A stretch of 62,694 bases of DNA from SIG450 sp045658425. Its GTDB lineage: Bacteria; Bacillota; Clostridia; UMGS1840; HGM11507. A program made the position numbers and the translations under genes. The notes under the pieces were generated by a model that worked only from the letters and a program-made list of their open reading frames with translations, did not search any database and had not been told where the DNA came from. Positions 61,468-62,694 of this stretch are shown here, piece by piece. Location: contig JAZOVB010000109.1 of the NCBI GenBank assembly GCA_045658425.1, positions 1-62,694 on the forward strand, read 5' to 3'. Every line of letters starts with the position of its first letter. Position 1 is the first letter of the stretch.

Positions 61468-62079
61468 TTATTTAATATTTGAAATATAATCTTTAAAAGG
61501 CTTCTTAAAAAAAGATTTGTTACCAGATATTATATTAACAGGAGTTGTAATGGTTTGGAAATCTTTATCATCTGTAAGTATATATTTTATTCCCTTAAGC
61601 TCACATAATTTTGCTATTGAATAATCTGTGAAGTCGGCTTTGTGAGTCTTAAAATCTTCTATAAAAGAAAGACAGCAAGTTGAATCAATAGCCTCATAAC
61701 AAATTGTATATGTTTGTTTAATTTGATTGTAAACAATGTTTAGCTTTCTTTGTAGTGTTTTTCTTTCATCATCTATATTGCGATAATTTTTAATAGTAAA
61801 TTCTTCAGACGATTTACCAGACAATTGAAGGTAAATTTGATATTCGTTTCTTTCAATTATTCTAAACAGTTCTATAAGCACTCCACCAAAGATGACAATT
61901 TCATTTTTATTGTTCAATACTTCTTTAATGTAATTCGAATAATTACTTATTCTATATTCATTTATATCTTTTTCCAAATAATTATCAACGGCGTAATAAA
62001 TCCAATATAGTATTTGAGTGTCTACAGCAATTTTTTGTTCAGAATTAGGTATTTTATCTTTTAGTTGATAATAAGCCAT
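61468..62079 (-). CDS. PIN-like nuclease domain protein
   Basis: 203 residues. The acidic residues of a PIN domain can be followed: Asp in KIAVDTQILYWIYY near residue 19, Glu in VLIELFRIIER near 69, Asp in HKADFTDYSIAKLCELKG near 150 and Asp in YILTDDKDFQTI near 169, with matching secondary structure. PIN proteins cleave RNA and are common toxins. It starts 8 bases after the stop of the STAS-like gene, with AGGTGAC before the ATG, so the two are one operon. In a toxin-antitoxin reading the STAS-like protein would be the partner, though that pairing is not one I can confirm. Confidence 0.65.
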   Translation of the reverse strand: MAYYQLKDKIPNSEQKIAVDTQILYWIYYAVDNYLEKDINEYRISNYSNYIKEVLNNKNEIVIFGGVLIELFRIIERNEYQIYLQLSGKSSEEFTIKNYRNIDDERKTLQRKLNIVYNQIKQTYTICYEAIDSTCCLSFIEDFKTHKADFTDYSIAKLCELKGIKYILTDDKDFQTITTPVNIISGNKSFFKKPFKDYISNIK

Positions 62080-62087
62080 AAAGTCAC

Positions 62088-62429
62088 CTATGAATTTTCT
62101 GTTATTGTTTTCTTTGTTATTTCTTTTGCGAGGTCCAAAGATTTTTCAAGACGTCTTTTTTGTGCATTTTCAATTGAGTGCTTATGTGTTTCGATGCCCA
62201 TTGGATTTAAATTTGCAAATTTAATTTTTTCTTCATACCATTCTTTGGAGTTGCTAAAAACAAAGTATCCTGAACAAGTATTAAAGAACATTGTTGTAAA
62301 TACAGTAATGCCACTAAAGTCGACCTCTACAAAAGAAGCATTTTGTAGTTCTTCTAGGATTTTATTCCTAAGTATCATGCCATCTTCGTATGAAAAAGCC
62401 ATAGTCAAGAACTCTTTTACATTAATCAT
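62088..62429 (-). CDS. STAS-like (DUF4325) domain protein
   Basis: 113 residues. The pattern SFVEVDFSGITVFTTMFFNT followed by C, G, and helical segments is that of the STAS-like DUF4325 domain, a relative of anti-sigma factor antagonists. DUF4325 proteins are often paired with GHKL ATPases or nucleases in small operons of unknown or defence-related function. The C-terminal ~35 residues are charged (ENAQKRRLEKSLDLAKEITK). AAGGAG precedes the ATG. It is upstream of and probably cotranscribed with the PIN-like gene. Confidence 0.7.
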   Translation of the reverse strand: MINVKEFLTMAFSYEDGMILRNKILEELQNASFVEVDFSGITVFTTMFFNTCSGYFVFSNSKEWYEEKIKFANLNPMGIETHKHSIENAQKRRLEKSLDLAKEITKKTITENS

Positions 62430-62546
62430 TTTTATTCTCCTTATTTAATTCTGTTATATATTAAAATTTTGTGTTTTTTCTATTTTAACAGTGAAAACAT
62501 ATATTGTACCACGTAGTTTATGTTCTATGGGTTTTATAATGTCCGG

Positions 62547-62618
62547 TTTCAGCACATCGGTAAGTCGAATGTGTCAGGACATCGGTAAGTGTTTGTGTCA
62601 GGACATCGGTAAGTCCTT
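62547..62618. repeat. Three tandem 24-bp repeats at the IS end
   Basis: Units begin at 62547, 62571 and 62595. The second and third share their first 20 bases exactly (GTGTCAGGACATCGGTAAGT). The first keeps ACATCGGTAAGT. Repeats of this type at an IS end are probable transposase-binding sites. Confidence 0.8.
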
Positions 62619-62651
62619 GTGATATAATACCACTGAAAGGCGGTGGTATTT

Positions 62652-62694
62652 ATGCCATGGAAGGAGACCAATATCTTGAAAGAAAAACAACAAT
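62652..62694 (+). CDS. IS481-like transposase, first 14 residues only
   Basis: The ATG at 62652 opens MPWKETNILKEKQQ, which has the conserved MPWKE start of IS481-family transposases; the rest lies beyond the window. A weak ribosome site (GGCGGTGG within a hairpin) precedes it, suggesting that the hairpin limits translation. Confidence 0.6.
   Translation, partial: MPWKETNILKEKQQ

Larger units (their letters stand above)
62540..62694 (+). mobile_element. Left end of an IS481-like insertion sequence, truncated by the window
   Basis: TGTCCGG at 62540 appears to start the terminal region. Three 24-bp direct repeats with core ACATCGGTAAGT follow, then TATAAT (62623-62628), a hairpin (ATACCAC / GTGGTAT near 62627-62650) and the transposase start. 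The exact outer boundary cannot be fixed because the right end is outside the window. Confidence 0.6.

Noticed and set aside
62547..62618. Short regular repeats that might suggest a CRISPR array
   Set aside because: Three 24-bp units are directly adjacent with no unique spacers and lie at the end of an IS481-like element.

Overview
The window is AT-rich and densely coded. It has strong AGGAGG-type ribosome binding sites, lipobox and Sec signal peptides, S-layer homology (SLH) domains, serine recombinases and replication proteins of the type found on clostridial mobile elements. Together these point to a Gram-positive anaerobe of the class Clostridia, probably gut- or host-associated. I could not name the species. 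I saw no rRNA, tRNA or CRISPR array.

Layout: (A) 1-2600, minus strand: the 5' part of a SMEK-domain gene, then an AlbA_2/Schlafen-type regulator flanked at both ends by copies of one 22-bp palindromic motif. (B) About 2640-28780: a mosaic mobile element. It opens with an excisionase-like gene and a rolling-circle-type Rep gene. Next come a cytosolic trypsin-like protease, a DUF960 protein, an amidoligase and a class II glutamine amidotransferase. Then follow a small resolvase, an intact 3.07-kb IS1595-family transposon with passenger genes (26-bp inverted ends, 8-bp target duplication), an XRE repressor divergent from a DExH helicase, a large serine recombinase, and a second small resolvase lacking an ordinary start codon. 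The next block (16462-25098) encodes a Cys-rich protein, a WG-repeat protein, a triple YbjN-like protein, a YbjN-LRR-GyrB-type ATPase fusion, a two-helix membrane protein, a MoxR AAA+ ATPase, a VWA/DUF2201 protein and a zinc-finger protein. The element ends with a structured, possibly non-coding segment, a DUF6100 / winged-helix / HTH_36-DUF6017 replication module and a broken HipB-like gene. No conjugation genes are in view.

(C) 28869-61142: a carbohydrate locus. Its enzymes are two hydroxyacid dehydrogenases, two Gfo/Idh/MocA oxidoreductases (plus a decayed third), an enolase-superfamily dehydratase, a serine hydrolase, an SGNH esterase, a GH20 hexosaminidase and a nitrilase. These are followed by an AraC regulator and a lipoprotein sugar-binding protein with no permeases nearby. 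Then come five large exported proteins: two heparinase II/III-type lyases, two GLUG-repeat proteins (one with SLH domains) and one SLH protein. A YgjV-like membrane protein and a GH28 glycosidase complete the locus. I infer surface capture and depolymerisation of an acidic polysaccharide, intracellular trimming, and oxidation or dehydration of the released uronic-acid-type sugars. (D) 61375-62694: a STAS-like/PIN-like gene pair on the minus strand, then the left end of an IS481-like element with three 24-bp terminal repeats, cut by the window edge.

The strongest candidate for something undescribed is the YbjN / LRR-GHKL / TM / MoxR / VWA cassette at 18056-25098. Two of its predicted catalytic sites look altered. 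The amidoligase-glutamine amidotransferase-protease group next to it is the second candidate.
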